Assembly (NCBI GenBank): GCA_019802505.1
Contig: JAFMOC010000241.1
Location: forward strand, 62,001-126,000
Direction: 5' to 3'
Length of the DNA stretch: 64,000 bases
Source: Corydoras sp. C115
Taxonomy: Eukaryota; Chordata; Actinopteri; Siluriformes; Callichthyidae
Part shown: positions 46,217 to 56,488 of the stretch, one piece after another
Layout of the letters: each line of letters starts with the position of its first letter
How positions within the stretch are numbered: position 1 is the first letter of the stretch
Translations under genes and position numbers: made by a program
Notes under the pieces: model-generated
What the model was told of the DNA's origin: nothing
The model's database searches: none
What the model saw: only the letters and a program-made list of their open reading frames with translations

Positions 46217-46943
46217 GTTTTCTAATCTATCCAGTAAAATGTTATGATCTATAGTGTCAAAGGCTGCACTACAGTCTAATCAGACAAGAAATGAGATTTG
46301 GTTATTATCAGCGGACAGCAATAAGTCATTAATTACTTTAATTAAGGCTGTCTCAGTGCTATGGATAAACTTCATGAATATTATTAGCTAGAAGATGGCG
46401 ATTCAGCTGGTTAAACACAATTTTTTCTAAGATTTTAGAGACAAACGGAAGGTTTTATATTGGTCTATAGTTGGACAGTATTAGAGGATCTAAATTAGGT
46501 TTTTTAAGAAAAGGTTTAATGACCGCACACTTCAGATTTTTTGCAACAAATATTTTAAGTGATGAATTTATAATCTTTAATAAAGGCTCTGTAATATTTG
46601 GTAGGTCTTTAAGCATATTTGTAGGAATTGGGTCTAACAGACAGGATGTTGTCTTTGAGCGTGTAATTAATGAGACAACTCCTTTTTAGATATGAGATTA
46701 AAGGTATTTAACTCTATTATTATTACTCTATTATTATTATTTAACTCTATTACTATATTATTTTCTGTAACACTATTCAACTGGTGCGTGTTGATTATTG
46801 ATTACGCTACACGATGCATTACATGATTTGAGTCTTATGTTTTCAATTTTATCAGTAAAGAAATTCATAAAATCATTACTGCTGAACTGTGTTTGGCAAT
46901 GGTACTAAAGAGAAATCTTAAGTTGTTTTTGTTGTTCTCTATT
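46217..46943 (-). mobile_element. L2 LINE, RT part (part 2 of a split copy)
   Basis: Minus strand reads VINDLLLSADNNQISFL and LDYSAAFDTIDHNILLD in the 46230-46350 region, the L2 RT block with its first catalytic Asp (an in-frame break falls nearby). It continues the copy cut at 32120 and is cut again at 46943 by Rex3. Confidence 0.85.
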
Positions 46944-49900
46944 CCATCCATCCATCCATTAACTTCCGCTTGTCCGGGGCTCAGGTCGCGGGGGCAGTAA
47001 CCGAAGTAAGGAGACCCAGACCTCCCTCGCCCCAGCCACCTCCACCAGCTCGACTGGGGGAACCCTGAGGCGTTCCCAGACCAGCTGAGAGATATAATCC
47101 CTCCAGCATGTCCTGTGTCTTCTCCGGGGTCTCCTTCCAGCTGGACTTGCCTGAAACACATCTCTAGGAAGGCGCCCAGGAGGCATCCTTACCAGATGCC
47201 CGAACCACCTCAACTGGCTACTTTCGATGCGGAGGAGTAGCGGCTCCATTCCGAGTCTCTCCCGGATGACCGAGCTTCTCACCCTATTTCTAAGGGAGAG
47301 CCCAGCCACCCTGTGGAGAAAACCCATTTCGGCCGCTTGTATTCGCGATCTTGTTCTTTCGGTCATTACCCAAAGATCATGACCATAGGTGAGGGTCGGA
47401 ACGTAGATTGACTGGTAAATCGAGAGCTTTGCCTTATTTACCACAACAGACCAGTATAGGGTCCGCATCACTGCTGACCCCGCGCTGATCCGTCTGTCAA
47501 TCTCACGCTCCATCTTACCATCATGGTGAACAAGACCCCGACATACTTAAACTCCTCCACTTGAGGTAAGATCTGATCTCTGACCCAGAGAGGACTCTCT
47601 ACCCTTTTCCGACTGAGAACCATGGCCTCAGATTTGGAGGTGCTGATTTTCATCCCGGCCGCTTCACACTTGGCTGCAAACTGATCCAGTAAGAGCTGAA
47701 GTTCGCAGCCTGATGATGCTAACAGGACCACATCATTTGCAAACAGCAGTGATCCTCAGATCACCAAACTGGACACCGTCCATCACCTGGCTGCGCGTGG
47801 AAATTCTGTCCATAGAAATTATGAACAGAACCGGTGACAAAGGACAGCCCTGATGGAGTCCAACCCTCACTGGAAACAAGTCCGACTTACTGCCGGCCAT
47901 GCGAACCAAGCTCCTTCTTCGCAAATACAGGGACTGAATGGCCCGTAGTAAGGAGCCATGTACCCCATACTCACAAAGCACCTCCCACAAAATACCCCGA
48001 GGAACACAGTCAAAAGCCTTCTCCAGCTCTACAAAACACATGTAGACTGGTTGGGCAAACTCCCATGAACCCTCGAGGATCCTGGAGAGAGTGAAGAGCT
48101 GGTCCAGTGTTCCACGACCAGGACGAAAACCACACTGCTCCTCCTGGATCCGAGGTTCGACTGTCAGTCGGAATCTCTTCTCCAGTACCCCTGTAATTGG
48201 AACACACCCACACATGACCTTTTTAGAGGTCATTAAGAGGCACCACGACCCCAACTGCCAATCCAGAGGCACTGCCCCTGATGACCGATGAAAAGGCGCG
48301 TCAGCCAAGACTGCCCCACAACATCCAGAGCTTTGAGGAACTCATCCACCCCTGAAGCCCTCTGAGCTCTCTGACTACCTTAGCGACTTTAGCCACGCTA
48401 ATGGACAAGCCTCCTCCTGGGTCCTCTGACTCTGCATATTGTTGGGATTGAGAAGGTCGTTGAAGTATTCCTTCCACCGCCTAATGATGTCACCAGTCGA
48501 AGTCAACAGTGCACCCCCTCCACTATATACTGTGTTGGTGGCGCACTGTTTTACCCTCCTGAGTTGCCTGACAGTTTGCCAGAATCTTCTAGGAGCCGAC
48601 CGAAAGTCGCTTTCCAAGGTCTCACCGAACTCCTCCCACGCCCGGGTTTTTGCCTCCGTGACGCACGAAGCCGTAAATCGCTTTTTGTAAATCGTAAATC
48701 TGGCCTTTCAGTACCGGTCAGCTGCTTCTGGAGTCCCACAAGCCAACAATGCCTTATACGACTCCTTCTTCAACTTGACGGCATCCCTTACACAGGGTGA
48801 CCACCACTGTGTTCGAGGGTTACCACAACAGGCACCGACTACCTTGCGACCACAACTCCTGTCTGCTGCCTCAACAATGGAGGAACGGAACATGGCCCAT
48901 TCAGGCTCAATGTCCCCCACCTCCCCTGGAATGTGGTTGAAGCTCTGACGGAGGTGAGAGTTGAACATCTGTCTGAACATCCGTTCTTCTGCCAGACGTT
49001 CCCAGCAAACCCTCACGATACCTTTAGGTCTGCCTGGTCTGACCGGCATCTTTCCCCGCCATCTGATCCAACTCACCACCAGATGGTGATCAGTTGACAG
49101 CTCAGCTTCTATCTTCACCCGAGTGTCTCCAAGACACATGGCCACAAGTCCAATGACACAACTACAAAGTCGATCATTGAACTGCGGCCTAGGGCATCCT
49201 GGCACCATGTGCACTTTTGGACACCCTTGTGCTCGAACATGGTGCTCGTGATGGACAAACCGTGATTTGCACAGAAGTCCAACAACTGAACACCACTCGG
49301 GTTCAGATCAGAGAGACCGTTCCTCCCAATCACACCTCTCCAGGTCTCACTGTCATTGCCCACATGAGCGTTAAAGTCCCCCAGTAGGACTACAGAGTCT
49401 CCAGGGGGAGCAGTTTCCAGTATCCCCCCCCCCTCACAGATTCCAAGAAGGCTGGGTACTCTAAACTGCCGTTCAGCGCATAAGTGCAGACAACAGTCAG
49501 TACCCGTTTCCCCACCCGAAGGCGTAGGGAAGCTACCCTCTCATCCACCAGGGAAAACCCCAACATGCACACGTCAAGCCGGGGGGCCACAAGAAAGCCC
49601 ACACCTGCCCGACGCCTCTCGCCATGGGCAAATCCAGAAAAGAACAGAGTCCAGCCCCTCTCAATGAGATTGGATCCAGAATCCAAGCTGTGCGTTGAGG
49701 TGAGCCCGACTATATCTAGCCAGTATCTCTCAACCTCCCGCACCAACTCAGGCTCCTTCCCTGCCAGTGAAGTGACGTTCCAAGTTCCGAAAGCCAATTT
49801 CAGCAACCGAGGATCGCCCACGCCTCCGGCCACTGCCCGATCCACACTGCACCGAACCCCTATTACTACCCCCCCCCCACAGGTGGTGAGCCCATTTGAG

Positions 49901-50164
49901 GGGGAACCTATGTAGCTCCTTTGGGCTGGGCAAGTGCCCGACCACCAGACGCTCGCTGACAAACCCCATCCCCGGGCCAGGCTCCAGGGTGGGGCCCCGA
50001 GAACCCTAAATCGGGCAGGGTACACTTGTTCTTGGTGTTTCTTTTCATAGAGGTTTTGTTGGACCACTCTTTGCCTTGGGAGACCCTGCCAGGGGCTTTT
50101 TGCTCCAGATCATTCAAGCATGCAAACTCCTCCACCACAGTAAGGTGGTGATCCAAGGAGGAGC
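46944..50164 (-). mobile_element. Rex3 (RTE clade) LINE, near full length, 14-bp TSD
   Basis: Minus-strand order: 5' leader, endonuclease, RT, C-terminal domain, short 3' tail (GGATGG repeats at 46944). TGTTGTTCTCTATT occurs at 46930-46943 and 50165-50178. It contains CGGTGACAAAGGACAGCCCTG (47832 region), which corresponds to the region used to recognise Rex3 in fishes. Inserted into the L2. Confidence 0.92.
46959..50067 (-). pseudogene. Rex3 endonuclease-RT polyprotein, multiple lesions
   Basis: Endonuclease: LAFGTWNVTSLAGKEPELVR and MGNDSETWRGVIGRNGLSD, SMIDFVVVS (49115-50067, two frames). RT: RIQEEQCGFRPGRGTLDQLF, FVELEKAFDCVPRGILWEV (one catalytic Asp is Glu), VGLHQGCPLSPVLFI (47733-48308); the box normally reading FADD is FAND here (47734-47745) and a frameshift falls beside it. 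C-terminus: RIQAAEMGFLHRVAGLSLR and IRMPPGRLPR-like text to LLRLLPPRP. Part of RT between 48308 and 48375 is lost. Confidence 0.9.
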
Positions 50165-50178
50165 TGTTGTTCTCTATT

Positions 50179-50520
50179 AATTCAGAATAATGATTAGTCT
50201 TAGCTGCATTATGTGCATGTCATACTGTCCTTTCATGCAACCCTAAACACCTTTAATTTAGTTTGTCTACATTTATTTTCTATGGTTCTAGTGGGTTGTT
50301 TTAGGGAGTGTGATTGATGGAACTACACTGTCTAAGGTTTTGGAAAATGCATGTTTTCAGGTATTCAGCTTTGTTCTCAAAATCTTCTGGTCCTGATGCT
50401 GGTTCAATGTTTAATTCAGGTAAATGTTGTAGGAATAATGCCAGCAGTAGAGGGAATAATCGTGCGCTTCATATTGTTGTACCATGGTTTATTAACTGCT
50501 TACTTGGCTTGTGAGGGAAC
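50179..50520 (-). mobile_element. L2 LINE, upstream part (part 3 of a split copy)
   Basis: Continues the L2 across the Rex3 target duplication (AATTCAGAATAATGATTAG...). The right boundary is uncertain; it abuts the creatine kinase relic. Confidence 0.5.
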
Positions 50521-50546
50521 ATATTAGCATTGTGTAATTATGTTCC

Positions 50547-52221
50547 TGGTCTAGGGCACCCCTTCTTTATGACTGTGGGCTGTGTAGCTGGAGACGAAGA
50601 GACCTATTAAGTGTTCAGTGAGCTGCTAGACTCAGTCATTGAGGACAGACATGGTGACATGGTGGATACAAACCCACAGATAAACACAAAACTGGCCTGA
50701 ACCCAGAGAACCTAAATGTACAGAACTCTACATTTCACCACTGATTGATCAAATTATTTTCTTTTAAAAGGAGATCTTTAATGACTTGTTTGTCCTTTAA
50801 GGGTGGGGATGACCTGGACCCCATTTATGTACTAAGCTCTCATGTTTGAACTGGCAGGAGCATCCGTGGATTTTTCCTGCCACCTCACTGTAGCAATGGG
50901 GAGAGAAGAGCAATTGAGGAATTCTCCATTGCAGGGAGTTAATTCTTGTGGCACCTAGTGGTCTCCTAGGGTTTACGTGTAACTATAAAAATTGCCAATA
51001 TTTAGATTTTGAAAATATATTTTTGGTGTCTCCTCACAATCATGAACCATTATGAGAGGCTTGCAGATAAATTTGCTTACAAAATAGGAACCATCAAAAT
51101 CTTGATTGTTGTCTGTAGCATTAAGTTCCCTCAGTGGATATCTGAAAGGAAAGTACTATGCTCTGAGGAATATGAGTGACGCAGAGCAACAGCAGCTAAT
51201 CGATGACCACTTCCTGTTTGACAAGCCTGTGTCTCCCCTGCTGTTGGCTTCTGGGATGGCTTGTGACTGGCCTGATGCCCAGGGCATCTTGTAGGTGTTA
51301 ATATAATACACAGCTTATACAGAACTCTTTGGATGATGTCATTAATTTGGCAGACTGATTTGAGCAGTGTTAATGTGAACTTAATCATGGTGGTGTTTAT
51401 GTATACAAACTTCTAACTCCATAATTTCCGAATCTGTACCATTTGCATACTAATCAAATATAATGCTCTTTGCATTCAAGTTTAAAAAAACTTAGCAATG
51501 ATGTAGCATTAACTTTATTAACTTGCCATGAGCAGTTATGTATGTGCACTTTTTATAATTACAAATTCTATTTGCCCAATAGTGATAGTTCAGAAGGAAT
51601 TCATGTCTCTTACAATCAGGCACAATGACAATAAAACATTCCTGGTTTGTTGGATAAATGAGGAGGGGATCACCTGCGAGTCATCTCCATGCAGAACGGT
51701 GGAAACATGACAGAGGTCTTTCATCGCTTTTGCACTGGACTCACAAAGATATCATTTGTGCAGGTACATAGGAGACTGTTTAGTGGTTTGATCCTTTAGA
51801 CTGACTCCATGTGTTTCCTCTGTCAGATTGAAGAGCTGTTCAAAAGCAAGGATCATGCATTCATCCTACATCATGACTTGTCCATCTAATCTAGAAACAG
51901 GTTTGCGTGCTGGCATGCATGTGAAACTTCCCAATGTGAGCAAACATAACAAATTTGACAAAGTTCTGAAGAGGTTACGGCTACAAAAACGTGGAACAGG
52001 TAAGATGCTGAAACTTACAAAATGACTTGCATGACTGAGCTACTGTCCAATGTTTTATTAAAGGTTTGTGCTGGCAGGTGGTGTGGATACTGCTGTAGTA
52101 GGAGGTGTGTTTGATATCTCCAATGCTGACCGCCTGGGTTTCTCAGAAGTGGAGCTCATTCAGATGGTGGTTGTTGGAGAAGGGACAAGCCATTAATGAC
52201 CTCATGCCTGCTCAGAAATGA
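50547..52221 (+). pseudogene. ck-like: Unprocessed cytosolic creatine kinase pseudogene
   Basis: Six exon remnants with splice signals. 50547-50717: GHPFFMTVGCVAGDEETY*. 50802-50935: GGDDLDPIYVLSSHV*TGRS, LPPHCSNGERRAIEEFS. 51119-51290: GKYYALRNMSDAEQQQLIDD, PVSPLLLASGMACDWPDA. 51620-51763: HNDNKTFLV. 51827-51999: LTCPSNL-type active-site block (Cys kept), HVKLPNVSKHNKF, RLRLQKRGTG. 52078-52221: GGVDTAVVGGVFDISNADRL, ending INDLMPAQK then TGA. SPLLLASGMA and the PAQK end point to the cytosolic rather than mitochondrial family. Lesions: in-frame stops in the first two exons, frameshifts in at least four, and about 33 bases lost before the C-terminus. Upstream exons not found. Introns show it is a decayed gene copy, not a retrocopy. 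Confidence 0.9.
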
Positions 52222-52659
52222 AACAAGACAATCTAAAGATCATTTTCACTCCAAATCCCAAACTTCTATTTCCACACAGTGCACATACTGTAAATTTTAT
52301 TTAAATTTTGTTTTCCTGTCTCATGTGAAGTCTAAATATTGTGACATGAGAATTTAACACCCTAGGTTCATGTACAGTCAAGTGACACCATATGAAAGGC
52401 TGTATATCTTTTGACATATTTGGACATGTGGATATATAAATATATGTGGTAATATAAATTTTAACAATACTGAAGGATCCATGTAATATAACTAAACAAT
52501 TAAAAATGAATACAGACCTCTTCACAACTATCCGTAAAATCAAATTTAAAAAGCATGCAATTTCTGGTGTTAACGCCCCGACATAGTCCCACTTAAAATA
52601 GTGAAGATCATCGTTAAGCAGCATTTTGTATATTCCTTGCTCTATTTAAACCTTAAAAA
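52222..52659. other. No gene recognised
   Basis: AT-rich sequence after the creatine kinase stop codon. Confidence 0.4.
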
Positions 52660-53167
52660 ATTAGTTTGTTATGTCTCCAGTTGAAGTGAGAATGAGCTCC
52701 ATGGTGAGATCCAAAGAGCTGTCTGAAACCCTCAGAAAAAAGATTGTGGCTGTTATGAGTCCGGCAGAGATTTTAAAAAGGTCTCTTAACATCAGCCATT
52801 CCACCATCAGGAAAATTGTTTACAAGTGAAAAACGAAACAACACTTACCTTACCTCGATGTAACCATCCAGGCAAATTCATCAACAGATCACACCGTAAG
52901 ATGCTTCAGATCAGATCAGAGGGTGCTTGAGAAAGATGTTAAACCATCTGTAAAAAAAAATAAATAAATAAATGAAGCTAAAGTGCAACTGGACCTTGCA
53001 ACACAACAATGACCAAAAACATACCAGTAAATCTACAAAAAAATGGTTGAAAACTAAGAAGTGGAGAATCCTGGAATGACCAAGTCAAAGTCTGGATCTT
53101 AATCTTAAGATGCTGTGGAGTGACTTAAAATGGGCTGCACATGCAAGAAACCCCTCAAAAATCTTAC
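52660..53167 (+). mobile_element. Tc1-like transposon relic, left part
   Basis: Reads VRSKELSETLRKKIVAVMSP and SLNISHSTIRKIVYKW, the helix-turn-helix DNA-binding start of Tc1-type transposase, then decayed catalytic text (CAACTGGACCTTGCAACACA; GGGCTGCACATGCAAGAAAC). Most of the DDE core is deleted. Interrupted at 53167 by a gypsy element; resumes at 55330. Confidence 0.8.
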
Positions 53168-53218
53168 TGTCACGCTACCGGAGGAATCGAGTGTTAGTGT
53201 GTGTGTATATGCGTAACA
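53168..53218 (-). repeat. 3' LTR, deleted to 51 bp
   Basis: Retains both LTR ends (TGTTACGCATATAC... and ...GTAGCGTGACA in minus orientation); about 400 bp of the middle is missing compared with the other LTR. Confidence 0.8.
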
Positions 53219-53322
53219 TTACCCCCTCCAGAAAAAGGCAGCTCAACCTGAGAAGACCCTCGCTGAGACCTGGTCCGTTTGCCTTGGTAGGGCGGCCGAC
53301 CTCTAGGACGCGACCGGAGGGA

Positions 53323-53430
53323 TAACCTGAGTGAGCGCAACTGCAGGGACAACCTGAGGGAGCACGACCGTAGGGGCAACCTGAGTGGGTGCGACCGGAG
53401 GGATAACCTGAGTGAGCACGGCCATAGGGG
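53323..53430 (+). repeat. Minisatellite, 27-bp unit, four copies
   Basis: Units start with (C/T)AACCTGAG at 53323, 53350, 53377 and 53404. In the antisense frame they encode nine-residue repeats rich in G, C, S and P. Confidence 0.85.
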
Positions 53431-53530
53431 TCAACTGCGTGGAAGAGAGACGGGGGGATGTAGAAAGCACTCCCGTCGGCAGTGAGATGACCATGACCGA
53501 ATCCACAACCGTGACCAGGAGATCGTGGGG

Positions 53531-54842
53531 TCATGCCACCACAGCCAAGGCAAAAACTAAGACGGTGGGAACAGAAGGGGATGAGATAATCAGAAGTTTT
53601 TCAAAATGACCTCCCCCAATCCCTAACCCTAAAGTCGGTGTAAAGCTCTTGACCGCCCCCGAGGGAAGTGGACTGCCATCGATAGCTTGGACCTGGATGG
53701 AGGTCTCAAGGGACTTCTCAGGAATCCCCCATCGGCGGCAGAACTCCCGGTCAATTAAGTTACCATCAGCCCCGGAGTCCACCAGTGCGGAAGCAGCTAC
53801 TGACCATACCGTACCGACCGATGAGGCGTGACACCCGAAACCCTCACCGAAACCTTGGAGTTTCGAACCAGTGGCGACCGTGCACAGCGAACGGGTCTCG
53901 CGCCGCAATGCTGGAGAACGTGGGCGGCGCTCCCGCAATACCCGCAGAGTCCCTGCTGAGCGCGCCTGCGGCGCTCGTGATGGGGCAGTCGAGAGTGCCC
54001 AAGCTGTATGGGCTCTGGTTCCACATCCTCTGGTCCAGACGGCGGAACACTTTCGCTTCATGGCGGGGCAATATCATGCCACGGCGAGGTTGGGTGTCCA
54101 AGCTGCATCAGCTGCGGCTCTGCGTCCTACGGGCCAATCTCGTCCGCGGGACGTAGGGACCGCCAGCTGAATAAGCTCATCCAGGGACGCGCCGAAATCC
54201 CGTCTCACGATCTCGTGCTGGATCTCGCGGCGCAGTCCTTCCCTGAACATTACCGTCAGAACGGATCCACTCCAGCCGGTTCGTGCTGCCAGAACTTGGA
54301 ACTCCAGAGCATGCGCAGACACTGACCTGGATTCTTGACGTAACCGGTACAGCTGCGTGCCCACGACCTCCCCCTCCAGGGGGTGGGAGAAGGTGGTACG
54401 AAAAGCCTCGTAAAACGTGGCATAAGACCGGCAATTTGGACCCTGCGCCTCCCAGATGGCTGTGGCCCACTCGCACGCTCTGCCCGTCAGCTGTGAGATG
54501 ACCAGTGCGATCCTGTTCACCTCACTGGATCTTGGGTGGCTGCGAAAATATTGAGCGCACTGCTTCAAGGAAGGATCGGCATTTCTCCGGACTTCCATCG
54601 AAGCGCACTGGCTCGGAAAGGCTGTAACGGTCTGCGGCGGGTGGGGGAGTCGTGTCAGTGTCTGGTGGATACGGAGATTGCTGTGATGAGGTGGCTGCAG
54701 CTCTGGATCCGGAGCTGCCGTGTTCCATCTCGGTTAGACGTTCCGTCATCCTTTGTATGGCCCAAGTCACCTCACCGAGTCCGCTCTGGAGATCCATCAG
54801 AGCAGGTCTCTGTGCCTGCAGGACGTTCTCGGCAGGGTCCAT
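53531..54842 (-). pseudogene. Gypsy gag-protease (pol-less element)
   Basis: ATG at 54840-54842 opens MDPAENVLQAQRPALMDL. Frames 54522-54842 and 54074-54598 hold the gag domain (YFRSHPRSSEVNRIALVI; REGLRREIQHEIVRRDFG). 53797-54024 has CGYCGSAAHVLQHC, an intact CCHC knuckle. 53531-54061 has ALVDSGADGNLIDREFC, an intact protease DSG. Frameshifts separate some parts. After protease the sequence passes straight into the minisatellite instead of RT. Confidence 0.85.
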
Positions 54843-54866
54843 CCCAGCAGCTTATTGTTGTTGTGG

Positions 54867-54877
54867 GCAGAGGTTTA
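54867..54877 (-). promoter_or_regulatory. Probable self-priming primer-binding site
   Basis: Minus strand TAAACCTCTGC directly follows the LTR. It can pair with GCAGAAGTTT inside the LTR (55218-55227) with one mismatch. Confidence 0.4.
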
Positions 54878-55329
54878 TGTCACGCTACTGATGGAATCGA
54901 GGGAAGCGTGAATGTTCAAACCAAAATAGTCTTTTTTGCCTCCAATACTGCGTACGGGGTAAAACCCCAAAACGAGAAACACAGTCACTTGACGTAAGGC
55001 GATGACGTCACCGGTAAGCGGAGTACTCTTAAGAGGAAGTTGCGACGAGGAACGCAGCGGGGCGGGCATGCAGGAGCCGGAGTTCCGAAGTCTCTCACGT
55101 GTTCCCAGGTATCGTGTCCTAAAGGAGACCAGCAGACAAAACCGAATCGTTCAGGCTGAAAAGTAAGCAAAGAGCCACGTACTCTGACATAACCAGTCGT
55201 AACCAAAACCAAACCAAAAACTTCTGCACGCCATCTTAAATAGAGGCTGCCGCTCATGCCTGAACCTAGTAATCAGGAGAGGGTGAACAGTGATTGGATG
55301 AAACAGTGGGTATGTGTGTATGCGTGACA
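54878..55329 (-). repeat. 5' LTR of pol-less gypsy
   Basis: Minus strand TGTCACGCATACAC...GTAGCGTGACA; TATA-like CTATTTAAG near 55235-55243 in minus orientation. Confidence 0.85.
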
Positions 55330-55440
55330 CTCACAGCTGAAAGAATTCTGCAAACTTTCTTAAGATCAGTTATTATTATCCAGTTCAAGTTTTTAACATA
55401 GTTTTTGGTATGCTCAAACCATTTCTCCACCTGAATTTAT
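55330..55440 (+). mobile_element. Tc1-like transposon relic, right part
   Basis: CTCACAGCTGAAAGAATTCTGCAAAC continues the transposase end across the gypsy insertion. The right boundary and inverted repeat were not found. Confidence 0.65.
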
Positions 55441-55599
55441 CTCTCGTTTAACTATGTCCACCTTCCTGACCCACCTGCCCATAAACTCTACAGCTGCCGG
55501 CAAACCCATTCATTAAAGATCATTAATACACTGTACAGATAACACTGATAATATATATAATTAAAAATAAAAAATTAAATAAAAAATCAAAGGTAAAAA

Positions 55600-56141
55600 C
55601 TCAACAATCAAAATAATAAATGAGGGAAGAGGACCTTGGTAATACGATCCAAGATGAAATTTGGATTCAAGCCCTAAATGACATTAACCTTTGTTCTATC
55701 AATGCCAAACTTCAGCTGTTCCATTTTAAAGCTGTGCACTTCATGCTACACTATTAGAAGGCAAGTTAAATAGAATTATTCCACAAACCCCTTTTGTTTG
55801 TGATAGCTGCAGGACTGCTCCTACAACACTTGCACTATTTCTGGCCATGCCCTAAACTTATTAGTTTTTGGTGCTCTTTTTAGGTGGTACCCTGCTATGA
55901 TAAAAGTAAATCTCGATCAAACTGCTTTACATGGTTTTTTAACAACTTAGAAAACATGGATCATAATGCCTGCAAAGTGGTGGTCTATGGAATGGTTATT
56001 GATAAAAGCTGCATTCTTAAATTGAGGAAATTCAACTCACCACCTCAGTTTGAAACCTGGCTAAGGGAAAAACTAAGATATGAGGTGTCGGGCAGCCAAC
56101 AGAAAATTTGCAAGATATTTTTGGAGTACGTGAAACCCTAG
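55600..56141 (+). pseudogene. L1-like LINE ORF2 C-terminus
   Basis: Reads QLFHFKAVHFMLHY, FVCDSCRTAPTT and, in another frame, LHYFWPCPKLISFW: the C-terminal cysteine-containing region of fish L1 ORF2 (C-x2-C ... H-x-F-W-x-C-P). The 55884-56141 frame continues with FNSPPQFETWLREKLRYE and IFLEYVKP, fitting the extreme C-terminus. A stop and a frameshift are present. The AT-rich tail to about 56480 may be its 3' UTR. Confidence 0.6.
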
Positions 56142-56488
56142 TTGGCCCCTTAAAAATAAAATCTTGATAGCCTGAGTGATAACTTTTGATTGTGATATCG
56201 TCCTGTGCCCTATTATGTATGTGTGATTTAATTTGTGTGATTACTGAAGGCAATAATGAAATCCATTAGTTGAATGTGTGATTTAATTTAAATTTATTTT
56301 TAAAGTTTTTATTTTGGGTTGATGTTAGTTGTCCTTATGGTTTAATGTATGTTAATGCTCAATTTATAATGTCAATGCTCATTATAAATAAAGTGTTTAA
56401 AAAATTAAAGGTAACAAATATGTAATAATTTATTGTACAATTCCATGCCATATTTATGTAAAATAATTTTATTAACTTTTTTCTTTTC

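Larger units (their letters stand above)
53168..55329 (-). mobile_element. Gag-protease-only gypsy element inside Tc1
   Basis: Minus-strand element with a 452-bp 5' LTR (54878-55329), gag, nucleocapsid and protease, then a 27-bp minisatellite and a 51-bp remnant 3' LTR (53168-53218) preceded by polypurine CTGGAGGGGGTAA. RT, RNase H and integrase are absent. CTTAC (53163-53167) and CTCAC (55330-55334) are a 5-bp target duplication with one mismatch. Confidence 0.85.

Noticed and set aside
49484..49915. 143-residue plus-strand frame
   Set aside because: Antisense shadow of the Rex3 endonuclease.
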